DNA of 64,000 nucleotides. It comes from an uncultured Ignavibacteriota bacterium (GTDB taxonomy: Bacteria > Bacteroidota > Ignavibacteria > UBA10030 > UBA8401). The notes beneath the pieces were generated by a model. That model searched no databases and was not told the DNA's origin. It was given only the letters and a program-made list of their open reading frames with translations. Made by a program: the position numbers and the translations under genes. Positions 56,798 to 64,000 of this stretch are shown here, in pieces (the first letter of the stretch is position 1; the number at the start of each line of letters is the position of its first letter). The stretch is taken from the NCBI GenBank assembly GCA_903861125.1, contig CAIOTF010000023.1, positions 372,001 to 436,000 of the forward strand. The letters run 5' to 3'.

Positions 56798-58606
56798 TTA
56801 TTTTTTCTGCGATTTCGGCAGGTTCTTCTGCATGCGCTCCATAAATCCCGGCTTGCGCTTGTTCTCGGGAATTTTCTGCAGCGGTTCATCTTTGTGGCGT
56901 TGATTGAAATACCATTGCTGACTGATCGACAAAAGATTGAATACAAAATAATACAGGTTTAATCCGGACGGAAAGTGATTAAACATTACCGTCATCATGA
57001 TCGGCATCATCCAAACCATGGCTTTCTGTGTAGGATCTGTAACTGTTTGTTTTTGCTGAACAAACATTGTAATGCCCATCGCCAGCGTCAGACCGCTGAT
57101 GAAATTTCCGAGCAGCGGAACGGTGAATGGAAGCGACACAAGAACATCCGGAACCGAAAGATCGGTGATCCAAAGTGTAAACGGCTGCTGCCGCAATTCT
57201 ATCGAGGCGCTGAAAAGGGCATATAGAGCATATAGTATCGGAAGCTGAAGCAGCAGGGGCAAGCATCCGCCGGCTGGATTTACACCATAATCTTTATACA
57301 GCTTCATGGTTTGCATATTGAGCTGTTGTGCGTCGCTCTTATATTTTTCCCGGATCTCCTGCATCAGCGGCTGCAGTTTCTGCATTTTGCGCATCGATTT
57401 CATGCTCGACCGCGTTAACGGCTGCAGCGCTGTTTTAACAATAATGGAAAAGATGATGATGACCAATCCATAATTCGATATCAGCGAGTGGATAAGACGG
57501 AATAGCGGAATGAAAATATATTCTGTAATCGGACGGATCCACGACCAGCCGAGCGACATAATTTGATCGAGTCCGCGGTCATAGCTTTTGATTATTGAAA
57601 ATTCAAGCGGCCCAATGTATGTCGAAATTTTTGCGGTTTCGCTTACCGTGTTTTTGAACGGGTATTTCAATGCGATCGCATATTTTTCCACCACTCCGCC
57701 TTCGGCTGCCGAGATGTGTTGTCCCTCTAAGTATGAACCGGTAGCTTTTTTGTCCTGCGACAGAAGTGCGACGGCAAAATATTTGTTCCGCATTGCAACC
57801 CATTCCGTTTGTCCGGACGGGTCTTCTTTCGGATTATCGCTGGCAGATTTTGCGTTTACTTCTTTTAATTCTCCACCGCCGTACGTATAGGCTGCGGCAG
57901 AATTTGATTCGTCGACGCTGTTGAACTCTGTGTATTTAATGCCGTATTCCCACAAAATTTGGTATTCGTAATTCGCTATAACATTCTGCATCCCCTCAAA
58001 CGAGAAATCGGCATCAAAATCATACGCTTTATTTTTGAATGTCAGTTTTTTTATCAGTTTCCCTTCGCTGCCGTTCAACACAAACTCCACAACATACCGG
58101 TCGTCGCCCGAGAGAACTGCTTTTCCTCCAATCGGAATCTGTGCGGCAAAGAAAAGGTTCTTTGTGTTGATCATTCTTCCGTCGGTGGTTGTAAACAATA
58201 CGCTGAAATCACCCTTCGTATCATTCACCAATTGGACGGGATGTTTGTCCCACGTTTTATGTTTTTTCAGAGTCCACTGTTTTATCGCGCCGCCTTTAGT
58301 GGATAGTTCGGCGATATAGTTATCGGTTTCGATTGTAAAGGTCTGTTCTTTGCCTATCTCTGTTCCGCTGAAATATTTTCCCAGTGTGTCGCTGATCTGT
58401 TGGGCCTGCTTCGGTGTTTGCAGGGAGGACTGGCCCAGCGAAACTTCTTTTTTTACAGACTCCGGCAATCTTGCGGAATCGATAGGTGTTTGTACGGTTC
58501 TCTGTTGTGGTTGCTGTTGAGGCTGTCGCTGCGGTGAGGTAAAATACATCCACGCCATAAGTACGGCTGCGATCAGAACGAATCCTAGTGTTTCCTGTCT
58601 TCCCAT
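56798..58606 (-). CDS. yidC: Membrane protein insertase YidC
   Basis: 602 residues, Gram-negative type: first helix (QETLGFVLIAAVLMAWMYF), a large periplasmic beta-sandwich domain (about 30-345), then the conserved insertase core from about 365 (YGLVIIIFSIIVKTALQPLTRSSMKSMRKMQKLQP, in parts), with the hydrophilic-groove Arg in TRSS and five helices, ending in a basic tail. It inserts and folds inner-membrane proteins with or without Sec. It lies last in rpmH-rnpA-yidD-yidC, the standard origin order. Confidence 0.96.
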   Translation of the reverse strand: MGRQETLGFVLIAAVLMAWMYFTSPQRQPQQQPQQRTVQTPIDSARLPESVKKEVSLGQSSLQTPKQAQQISDTLGKYFSGTEIGKEQTFTIETDNYIAELSTKGGAIKQWTLKKHKTWDKHPVQLVNDTKGDFSVLFTTTDGRMINTKNLFFAAQIPIGGKAVLSGDDRYVVEFVLNGSEGKLIKKLTFKNKAYDFDADFSFEGMQNVIANYEYQILWEYGIKYTEFNSVDESNSAAAYTYGGGELKEVNAKSASDNPKEDPSGQTEWVAMRNKYFAVALLSQDKKATGSYLEGQHISAAEGGVVEKYAIALKYPFKNTVSETAKISTYIGPLEFSIIKSYDRGLDQIMSLGWSWIRPITEYIFIPLFRLIHSLISNYGLVIIIFSIIVKTALQPLTRSSMKSMRKMQKLQPLMQEIREKYKSDAQQLNMQTMKLYKDYGVNPAGGCLPLLLQLPILYALYALFSASIELRQQPFTLWITDLSVPDVLVSLPFTVPLLGNFISGLTLAMGITMFVQQKQTVTDPTQKAMVWMMPIMMTVMFNHFPSGLNLYYFVFNLLSISQQWYFNQRHKDEPLQKIPENKRKPGFMERMQKNLPKSQKK

Positions 58607-58610
58607 AATA

Positions 58611-58850
58611 TTATTGTCGTTTTGTCAATGAAAATTGTTCCGGAACGGGATCATAGCCGCCTTCGTGATACGGATGACATTTACAGATCCGTTTCACGCC
58701 AAGCAATGAGCCTTTGAGCGCTCCGTGTTTTTGTATGCATTCAAGGGTGTAGGTGGAGCAGGTTGGAAAAAATCGGCATGAGTTTGCCGGCAGAAACGGC
58801 GAGATCACCATCTGATAAACGCGGATCAAAAAAACAAAGAAATGTTTCAT
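58611..58850 (-). CDS. yidD: Membrane protein insertion efficiency factor YidD
   Basis: 79 residues. The signature [33 protein letters not shown] with its conserved Cys residues, followed by [18 protein letters not shown], is complete (given here as known motif positions 12-72). It is a small membrane-associated helper of YidC. Its start overlaps the rnpA stop by 4 bp and yidC begins 4 bp downstream. Confidence 0.95.
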   Translation of the reverse strand: MKHFFVFLIRVYQMVISPFLPANSCRFFPTCSTYTLECIQKHGALKGSLLGVKRICKCHPYHEGGYDPVPEQFSLTKRQ

Positions 58851-59233
58851 AGCGATTTCAGAATTTGTTGCTGTATATCAAACCACGCCGATTCCATGTC
58901 GTGCAGCGTCAGGCGTCTGATCTGCTTGTTCTTCTCCCCTTTGTACATCAGAACAATCTTTGCCCCGATATTTTTTTTTCTGGCAACGGAGGAGATCTCT
59001 GCAAAAGTAGTTCTCGCCGATTCACGCATTAACCGTTTTATCCTGTTGCGGTCCGCGGCCAGCGGCACTCTTTTTTTGGGGACAGAAAATCCGATCGTTA
59101 TCTTCCTGTCTTTCGCGTCGGTCAAAAGAAATCCTGTCAGCAATGTTCCGTGAAACGAAACTCCGCCGGTGATGACATTGGTGAACGATTGGTATCCGCG
59201 AAGGATGATTGATTTGGGAAGTGTCTGTCGCAC
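58847..59233 (-). CDS. rnpA: Ribonuclease P protein component
   Basis: 128 residues. N-terminal [13 protein letters not shown] corresponds to the family LPKxxRLRxxxDF, and the RNR motif [13 protein letters not shown] (about 77-89) is intact. It assists the RNase P RNA in trimming tRNA 5' ends. The start is GTG 59233. It is coupled to yidD by a 4-bp overlap and lies 59 bp after rpmH. Confidence 0.94.
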   Translation of the reverse strand: MRQTLPKSIILRGYQSFTNVITGGVSFHGTLLTGFLLTDAKDRKITIGFSVPKKRVPLAADRNRIKRLMRESARTTFAEISSVARKKNIGAKIVLMYKGEKNKQIRRLTLHDMESAWFDIQQQILKSL

Positions 59234-59292
59234 TCACACCGCCGCTTCCTGATTTGAGAGAGGAGAGAAGCACAGACGGAAACAACGACGCG

Positions 59293-59445
59293 TTATGAAC
59301 GCGGTTCGTCGCTTACGGTCAATTTGTGCCGCCCTTTTGCTCTGCGGCTTGATAATACTTTGCGTCCGTTTTTTGTCGCCATACGCTCACGAAATCCGTG
59401 CGTATTTCTGCGTTTGCGTTTGTGCGGTTGAAATGTTCGTTTCAT
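59293..59445 (-). CDS. rpmH: 50S ribosomal protein L34
   Basis: 50 residues from ATG 59445: [20 protein letters not shown], then [20 protein letters not shown], the universal L34 sequence, with a short acidic tail ([10 protein letters not shown]). CTGGAGAA precedes the ATG by 4 bp. The open frame extends upstream to 59502 but that part is not L34. Confidence 0.97.
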   Translation of the reverse strand: MKRTFQPHKRKRRNTHGFRERMATKNGRKVLSSRRAKGRHKLTVSDEPRS

Positions 59446-59473
59446 TATTTCTCCAGGTGAATAAAATCTATAT

Positions 59474-59502
59474 AATTTACAAAAACATCGAGGGACAAAC
59501 AA
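59474..59502 (-). promoter_or_regulatory. Candidate promoter of the rpmH operon
   Basis: On the minus strand TTGTTT (59502-59497) and TAAATT (59479-59474) are 17 bp apart, with transcription expected near 59467, about 22 nt before rpmH. Confidence 0.5.
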
Positions 59503-59935
59503 GATAAATTTATATGCTATTAATCAGTTTTTTTATTTGTATTCTCTTTCGATGGTGAGCGTGTTGTTGTGCGTGGATGCTTTGAGGATAAGAAAATATT
59601 TTTTATTTATTAAAAATATTTCTTGACTTCTCTCCATCAAACGCACTATTATATATAACAAACACGGTGCGGTAGGCATGTGGATGAATTGTGGATAACT
59701 TTTGCTGTGGAAATAATTGCTGGAAGCGTTGATAATTCGGCGTAAAAGATATTCACACTGGGTGTTGATAAGTTGATCGTGGCCTCCTTTGGGTTGTTGT
59801 TTTTCAGTGGTTTAGCGCCGTTGTTCTAATGTGTATAATTCTCTTTTTTCTATAAGTTTGTTAAAATGGCTAGTTGTTGCTGTTGATAACATTGTGAATA
59901 AGTCGATATTAGATGTTGATAATGCTTGAGGTTTT
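59503..59935. other. oriC: Candidate oriC, upstream part (rpmH-dnaA intergenic region)
   Basis: The region between divergent rpmH and dnaA is AT-rich (notably 59590-59660) and holds many DnaA-box-like 9-mers in one orientation: TGTGGATGA 59679, TGTGGATAA 59690 (perfect), CGTTGATAA 59727, TGTTGATAA 59763, 59881 and 59914, TGTGTATAA 59830, TGTGAATAA 59893. The gene order rpmH-oriC-dnaA-dnaN-recF supports an origin. The dnaA promoter must also lie here. Confidence 0.7.
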
Positions 59936-61390
59936 ATGATTTCAATAGTAACCCCTTCTGACGTGCCTTCTACGGTTGCGGCGGACCAACAAAAAAATGA
60001 ATCTTTACATGCGTTGTGGAAAAACATTCTTTCACATATTCAGCCGGAAATAAATTCTCAAAGTTTTAAGACGTGGTTCGAGCCGATTAAGCCTGTAAAA
60101 ATTGAAAAAAACGAAGTCTCTGTAACGGTTCCTAGCCAGTTTTTTTATGAGTGGTTGGAGGAACATTACTACTCGCTGATTTCCGGCGCTTTGCAAAAGG
60201 TGCTTGGCCCCTCCGCAAAGCTTTCTTATACGGTGGTTCCGTCCGACGAGCCTTCGCCTTCTCTGGTGGTCTCACCTAACGATGCCCCGCTAAAGTTTGC
60301 AGAACCTGTTCAGGTAAAAGTTGAGCAGATGCAGTATGCTCAGCCGCTGCCATATGAAAAGACGTTTTTAAATCGCCGAAATACTTTCCACAGTTTTATT
60401 AAAGGTGAAAGCAATCAGCTGGCACGAGCGGCCGCTATGGCTGTTGCAAACAATCCCGGTGGAACATCGTTTAATCCTCTGGTGCTTTACGGGGGAACGG
60501 GTCTTGGAAAAACGCATTTGATGCAGGCTATAGGAAATTATGCGCTGGAGAATGGTAAAGCGAAGCGCGTTATGTATGTTTCCAGCGAAAAATTCACGAA
60601 TGAATTTATTGATGCAATCCGAAACGATGCCACGACGGATTTTTCAAACTTCTACAGGAATATGGATATTTTGATCGTTGATGATATCCAGTTCTTTACG
60701 GGCAAAGAAAAGACGCAGGATAGCTTCTTTCATACATTCAATTCTCTACATCAGCTTGGAAAGCAGATCATTCTTTCTTCCGATCGTCCTCCGAAAGAGC
60801 TGCAGGGACTGGATGAGCGGCTGATCTCGCGTTTCCAGTGGGGTTTAACAGCAGACATACAGCCGCCGGATCTTGAAACGCGTTCTGCTATTTTGCGCAA
60901 TAAATGTGAGCGGGATGATGTTTTTATACCGGAAGTTGTTTTAGACTTTATTGCCGCCAACGTAAAATCTAATGTGCGCGAGCTGGAAGGCTGTTACACG
61001 AAACTGTTGTTCAATGCTTCGCTGCTAGGAAAAGATATTGATATTGAAATGGCGCGGGAAGTATTAAGTTCGGTGGTTACCGAGGTTCGTTCGCCGCTCA
61101 CCGTTGAAGAGATTCAGCGTTTAGTCTCCGAATTTTTTGATATACCCAACGATCTGCTCCGGGCAAAAACGCGCAAACAAGAAATTGTTATAGCCAGACA
61201 GGTTGCGATGTATCTTGCAAAAGAACTGACAAACTGTTCTCTTAAGACGATTGGTTTGAATTTTGGCGGAAGGGATCACAGCACTGTTATACATGCTTAC
61301 CAAACTGTTGAAGAGCAGATCAAGATCGATCAAAAGTTCCGCGCATCCATCGATCAATTGAAAAAGAAAATCGATATTTATTCGCGGTAA
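59936..61390 (+). CDS. dnaA: Chromosomal replication initiator protein DnaA
   Basis: 484 residues. Domain I (about 22-95, ALWKNILSHIQPEINSQSFKTWFEP), a linker (about 96-140), the AAA+ domain with Walker A GGTGLGKTH (186-194), Walker B ILIVDDIQFF and sensor region SSDRPPKELQGLDERLISRF, and the DNA-binding domain IV ending with the signature LKTIGLNFGGRDHSTVIHAY. It binds DnaA boxes and opens oriC. TGAGG lies 5 bp before ATG 59936. DnaA-box clusters flank the gene on both sides. Confidence 0.97.
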   Translation: MISIVTPSDVPSTVAADQQKNESLHALWKNILSHIQPEINSQSFKTWFEPIKPVKIEKNEVSVTVPSQFFYEWLEEHYYSLISGALQKVLGPSAKLSYTVVPSDEPSPSLVVSPNDAPLKFAEPVQVKVEQMQYAQPLPYEKTFLNRRNTFHSFIKGESNQLARAAAMAVANNPGGTSFNPLVLYGGTGLGKTHLMQAIGNYALENGKAKRVMYVSSEKFTNEFIDAIRNDATTDFSNFYRNMDILIVDDIQFFTGKEKTQDSFFHTFNSLHQLGKQIILSSDRPPKELQGLDERLISRFQWGLTADIQPPDLETRSAILRNKCERDDVFIPEVVLDFIAANVKSNVRELEGCYTKLLFNASLLGKDIDIEMAREVLSSVVTEVRSPLTVEEIQRLVSEFFDIPNDLLRAKTRKQEIVIARQVAMYLAKELTNCSLKTIGLNFGGRDHSTVIHAYQTVEEQIKIDQKFRASIDQLKKKIDIYSR

Positions 61391-61413
61391 TTTTGTTTTT
61401 TATTTTTTTTCTA

Positions 61414-61450
61414 AAAGGGATCATTTCTTTTTTTTGATCCCTTTCTTCTT
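61414..61450 (+). terminator. Rho-independent terminator after dnaA
   Basis: aaagggatca (61414-61423) pairs perfectly with tgatcccttt (61435-61444) around an 11-nt T-rich loop, followed by cttctttt. Confidence 0.7.
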
Positions 61451-61823
61451 TTAAATACTTATCCACAAACTGGTGTTGATGATGTGTGAAAAGATGTTAT
61501 TCACATGTTGGTAATTACGGTTATTAACTTTTATGTTTTTCCGTTGTGGATGAGTGTGGAAAAGAATCTATTTTACCAACAATTTATTGACAGTCTTTTT
61601 TTCATTTTTATCTGTAAATGTATTTCAATTGCCGGTTTATCCACATATCCACACTATTATTGTTATTATGATTTTAAAGGTACATATATGATTTAAATAC
61701 GCCATAACTCACTGAAAGAATAAAGACTTACAGGTTTTCATCCTTTGGGTTTCCCACACAAATTTCGTATATTAGACCACTAAAATTCTTCATTTTAGAT
61801 CAATAAATTTAAGGAGATTGATA
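61451..61823. other. oriC: Candidate second oriC part (dnaA-dnaN intergenic region)
   Basis: This AT-rich gap has perfect DnaA boxes TTATCCACA at 61459 and 61637, and near matches TTATTCACA 61497, TGTGGATGA 61545 and ATATCCACA 61645, here in mixed orientation around a T-rich stretch (61585-61630) that could unwind. A 63-codon open frame (61505-61696) is not convincing. AAGGAG at 61811-61816 is the dnaN ribosome binding site. Confidence 0.65.
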
Positions 61824-62939
61824 ATGAAATTTTCCGTTCGGAGCGCCGAGTTACAAAAAGCACTGGCAAAAACAGTCAGCGTCGTTCCCACCAGATCGAC
61901 ACTTCCTATTCTCGAAAATCTGCACTTTGATATTCATTCTAATACACTAAAAATTACAGCAACGGATTTAGAGATATCGGTTTCCGTTTCTTTAGAGGTG
62001 CAGGGAAGTCAGAACGGAACAATCGCAATTCCTGCAAAAAGAATTTTTGACACTGTTCGCGCTTTATCCGACACGAATATTGCTTTTAATATTGATACAG
62101 AATCAAACAAAATTAAAATGAAGACGGATAACGGTGAATATACACTCACCGGAGAATCAAGCGAAGAATTTCCGGCTATACCGGAATTCAAAGGAGAAGC
62201 TGAAGTCTCGTTCGATGTTCAAGTGTTGCAGCGTTTAATAGGCACAACAATGTTTGCGGTCAGCGCAGATGAACTGCGTCCGGCAATGATGGGCGTATTA
62301 TTTCAGTTTTCAAAGAGCGAAGTGAGAGCCGTAGCAACCGACGGTCACCGTTTGGTCCGCGTTAACAATAAAAATCTTGGCAACACAAAGCTGACGAAGG
62401 ATATCATCATTCCATCAAAAGCTCTTGGACAATTAGATAAGGTGGCGACCGGAACAGAAACGAAGGTTTCAATCAGCGCTACGCACGTTATGTTTAAATT
62501 TGACGGAACATCGCTTATTTCCCGATTGATCGAAGAAAAATATCCGAATTATGAAACGGTTATTCCGCTTGATAATGAACGGACGCTTATTGTTAATAAG
62601 AACGAAATGCTTCAGTCGGTCCGCCGGGTTTCGCTGTATTCCAACTCTACCACGCATCAAGTACGCCTATCAGTCGGAAAAGATGAATTGCGAGTGACTG
62701 CAGAGGACCAGGATTTCGGCAGCGAAGCAAAAGAAAAGGTGTCGTGTGATTACAGCGACGAAGAGATGGAAATAGGTTTCAATTCAGCGTATGTTATCGA
62801 CGTTCTTTCACATCTTGACGCAGAAGAAGTGGAGTTCAAATTAAGTTCGCCGAACAGGGCGGCAATCGTTTCGCCGGTAAACAAAAAAGAGGGCGAAGAG
62901 GTGTTAATGCTTATTATGCCTGTGCGACTGAATAATTAA
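61824..62939 (+). CDS. dnaN: DNA polymerase III beta subunit (sliding clamp)
   Basis: 371 residues from ATG 61824 (AAGGAG 7 bp upstream). Three-domain clamp: KFSVRSAELQKALAKTVSVV at the N-terminus, PTRSTLPILENLHF, the TDGHRLVRV motif in the middle domain, and the C-terminal LMLIMPVRL that closes the family. It encircles DNA and tethers the replicative polymerase. recF follows 14 bp after the stop. Confidence 0.96.
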   Translation: MKFSVRSAELQKALAKTVSVVPTRSTLPILENLHFDIHSNTLKITATDLEISVSVSLEVQGSQNGTIAIPAKRIFDTVRALSDTNIAFNIDTESNKIKMKTDNGEYTLTGESSEEFPAIPEFKGEAEVSFDVQVLQRLIGTTMFAVSADELRPAMMGVLFQFSKSEVRAVATDGHRLVRVNNKNLGNTKLTKDIIIPSKALGQLDKVATGTETKVSISATHVMFKFDGTSLISRLIEEKYPNYETVIPLDNERTLIVNKNEMLQSVRRVSLYSNSTTHQVRLSVGKDELRVTAEDQDFGSEAKEKVSCDYSDEEMEIGFNSAYVIDVLSHLDAEEVEFKLSSPNRAAIVSPVNKKEGEEVLMLIMPVRLNN

Positions 62940-62953
62940 TCCGTCACGCCGCG

Positions 62954-64000
62954 ATGAAAATTTCCAACGCCCACCTGCGCAGTTTCCGCAATCACAACGA
63001 AACAGCCTTTGAGTTTGGAACACGAGTCAACGTGCTTCTCGGGGAGAACGGTCAAGGAAAGACCAACGCCCTTGAAGCGCTTTCGTTTCTGTGTCTGACA
63101 AAAAGTTTTTATGCCAGCGCAGACGCAACAGTGATGCAGCAACACGGCACGTTCTTTGAAATAAAAAGCGTTCTGTTGTCAGACAAAGGAAAAGAGTTTC
63201 ACGTTCGCGTGACCTATGACGACGAAAAAAAGACAAAGAAATTCACCATCAACGGTGCCGACGTTGAAAAATTTTCATCTGTCATCGGAATGTTTCCCGT
63301 TGTAATTCTTTCTCCGGAGAACAGTTCTATCACATTTGGCTCACCGGCCGACAGAAGAAAATTTGTTGATCTGGTAATCTCGCAAAGCAGTAAGTCCTAC
63401 GTAGAGAACGCGATGGAATATCGGCGGATTGTTCGGCAGCGAAACATGATTTTATCGGAGGCGAAGGGGAAAGATTGCAGCAGCGAGATCGCACCATGGA
63501 ACGAAATGCTGATAACGTATGGGTCGCGCATTATCGGAAAAAGAAATCAGTTTTTAAGCGAATTTGCACCATATATAGCGCAAACGTATCTGGATATTGT
63601 TGACGAACGGGAAACACCGAAGATTGAATATGCACCGTCGATAAGTATTAAACCGGATTCTTCGCTAGAAGAAATTGCGGCCGCGATGGAGCAAAAACTG
63701 GCAAAGAAAAAGAACGACGAACTGCGGTTTCAAACAACGCTGGTCGGCCCGCATCGTGACGAGATCATTTTTTCGCTGAACGGAATGTCGTTGAAACATT
63801 TTGCATCACAGGGACAACACAAGACATTTCTTGTAGCGCTGAAGGTTGCCGAATTCTTCTTCTTAAAAGAACGCTGTAACGAAACACCGATTTTTTTGTT
63901 GGACGATGTATTCAGCGAGTTGGACGAATACAGGAGCAGGAAATTATTGTCGCTTGCAGAATCGCTGGGACAGATATTTATCACCACAACAAGCGAAAAG
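62954..64000 (+). CDS. recF: DNA replication and repair protein RecF, 3' end missing
   Basis: 349 codons are visible before the window ends. Walker A GENGQGKTNALEAL (about 30-43), the RecF motif ILSPENSSITFGSPADRRKF, the ABC-type signature FASQGQHKTFLVALK and Walker B PIFLLDDVFSELD are present, so little is missing. RecF loads RecA at gaps with RecO and RecR. The ATG at 62954 gives the standard N-terminus (MKISNAHLRSFRNHNETAFE). No clear ribosome binding site is seen, so coupling to dnaN is likely. Confidence 0.95.
   Translation, partial: MKISNAHLRSFRNHNETAFEFGTRVNVLLGENGQGKTNALEALSFLCLTKSFYASADATVMQQHGTFFEIKSVLLSDKGKEFHVRVTYDDEKKTKKFTINGADVEKFSSVIGMFPVVILSPENSSITFGSPADRRKFVDLVISQSSKSYVENAMEYRRIVRQRNMILSEAKGKDCSSEIAPWNEMLITYGSRIIGKRNQFLSEFAPYIAQTYLDIVDERETPKIEYAPSISIKPDSSLEEIAAAMEQKLAKKKNDELRFQTTLVGPHRDEIIFSLNGMSLKHFASQGQHKTFLVALKVAEFFFLKERCNETPIFLLDDVFSELDEYRSRKLLSLAESLGQIFITTTSEK

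Noticed and set aside
61505-61696. 63-codon frame in the dnaA-dnaN gap
   Set aside because: It overlaps DnaA boxes, lacks a ribosome binding site and is of low-complexity hydrophobic type.
1-64000. CRISPR arrays, tRNA, rRNA, insertion sequences or prophage genes
   Set aside because: No regularly spaced repeats, tRNA-like cloverleaf ends, transposase or phage motifs were seen in any gap or frame.

Overview
The window looks like the origin-proximal part of a chromosome from the Bacteroidota/Chlorobiota/Ignavibacteriota side of the bacterial tree. The best clue is the secreted subtilase at 9495-11528, which ends in a type IX secretion sorting domain of the NYPNPFNP type common in Ignavibacteriota and relatives. 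Moderate GC, TPR/DUF4292/EnvC and DUF3332 genes, the citramalate route to isoleucine and mixed use of GGAGG-type ribosome binding sites fit that placement. The exact taxon is an inference. No rRNA, tRNA, insertion sequence, prophage or CRISPR array was seen.

Layout. 1-9339: a truncated secreted DNA/RNA endonuclease, a heparan-glucosaminide acetyltransferase-like membrane protein, a periplasmic alpha-amylase, an RND efflux pair (adaptor lipoprotein plus permease) and a DEAD-box helicase. 9495-20951: the T9SS subtilase with a VWA membrane protein, DUF423, DUF3332 and Bax-inhibitor-like membrane proteins, an overlapping TPR-DUF4292-EnvC operon, and a MoxR ATPase. 21008-43726: about 23 kb of amino-acid biosynthesis, all on the minus strand, read in the order ilvB-ilvH-gltB-gltD, ilvC-cimA-aroF-leuA-leuC-leuD-proC-leuB-AKR-lysC-rof-thrC-thrB. 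It makes branched-chain amino acids, glutamate, proline and threonine, and feeds the aromatic pathway. ilvD, ilvA, ilvE, asd and homoserine dehydrogenase are not here. 44113-49186: mnmE, mnmG, rsmG and murQ, with three parS-like sites in 3.2 kb. 49373-56659: spoVG, a sugar MFS transporter, then a plus-strand run uppP-dedA-DUF4032-small protein-marC-glsA-hydrolase. 56798-64000: yidC, yidD, rnpA and rpmH on minus, then dnaA, dnaN and recF (cut by the window end) on plus, with DnaA-box clusters on both sides of dnaA.

The most interesting regulatory element lies between ilvB and mnmE (43749-44076, minus strand). A sigma70-like promoter leads to a 49-codon leader peptide rich in Ile/Leu and ending 7 nt before a segment that can pair, 10 of 10 bases, with the 5' arm of a terminator hairpin just ahead of ilvB. 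This has the geometry of ribosome-mediated attenuation. Other notable points are a Rof-like (Rho-inhibitor) gene coupled inside the threonine operon, a possible leader-ORF/terminator ahead of uppP, and a candidate bipartite oriC.

All calls come from reading the sequence and knowledge of protein families. No database search was run.
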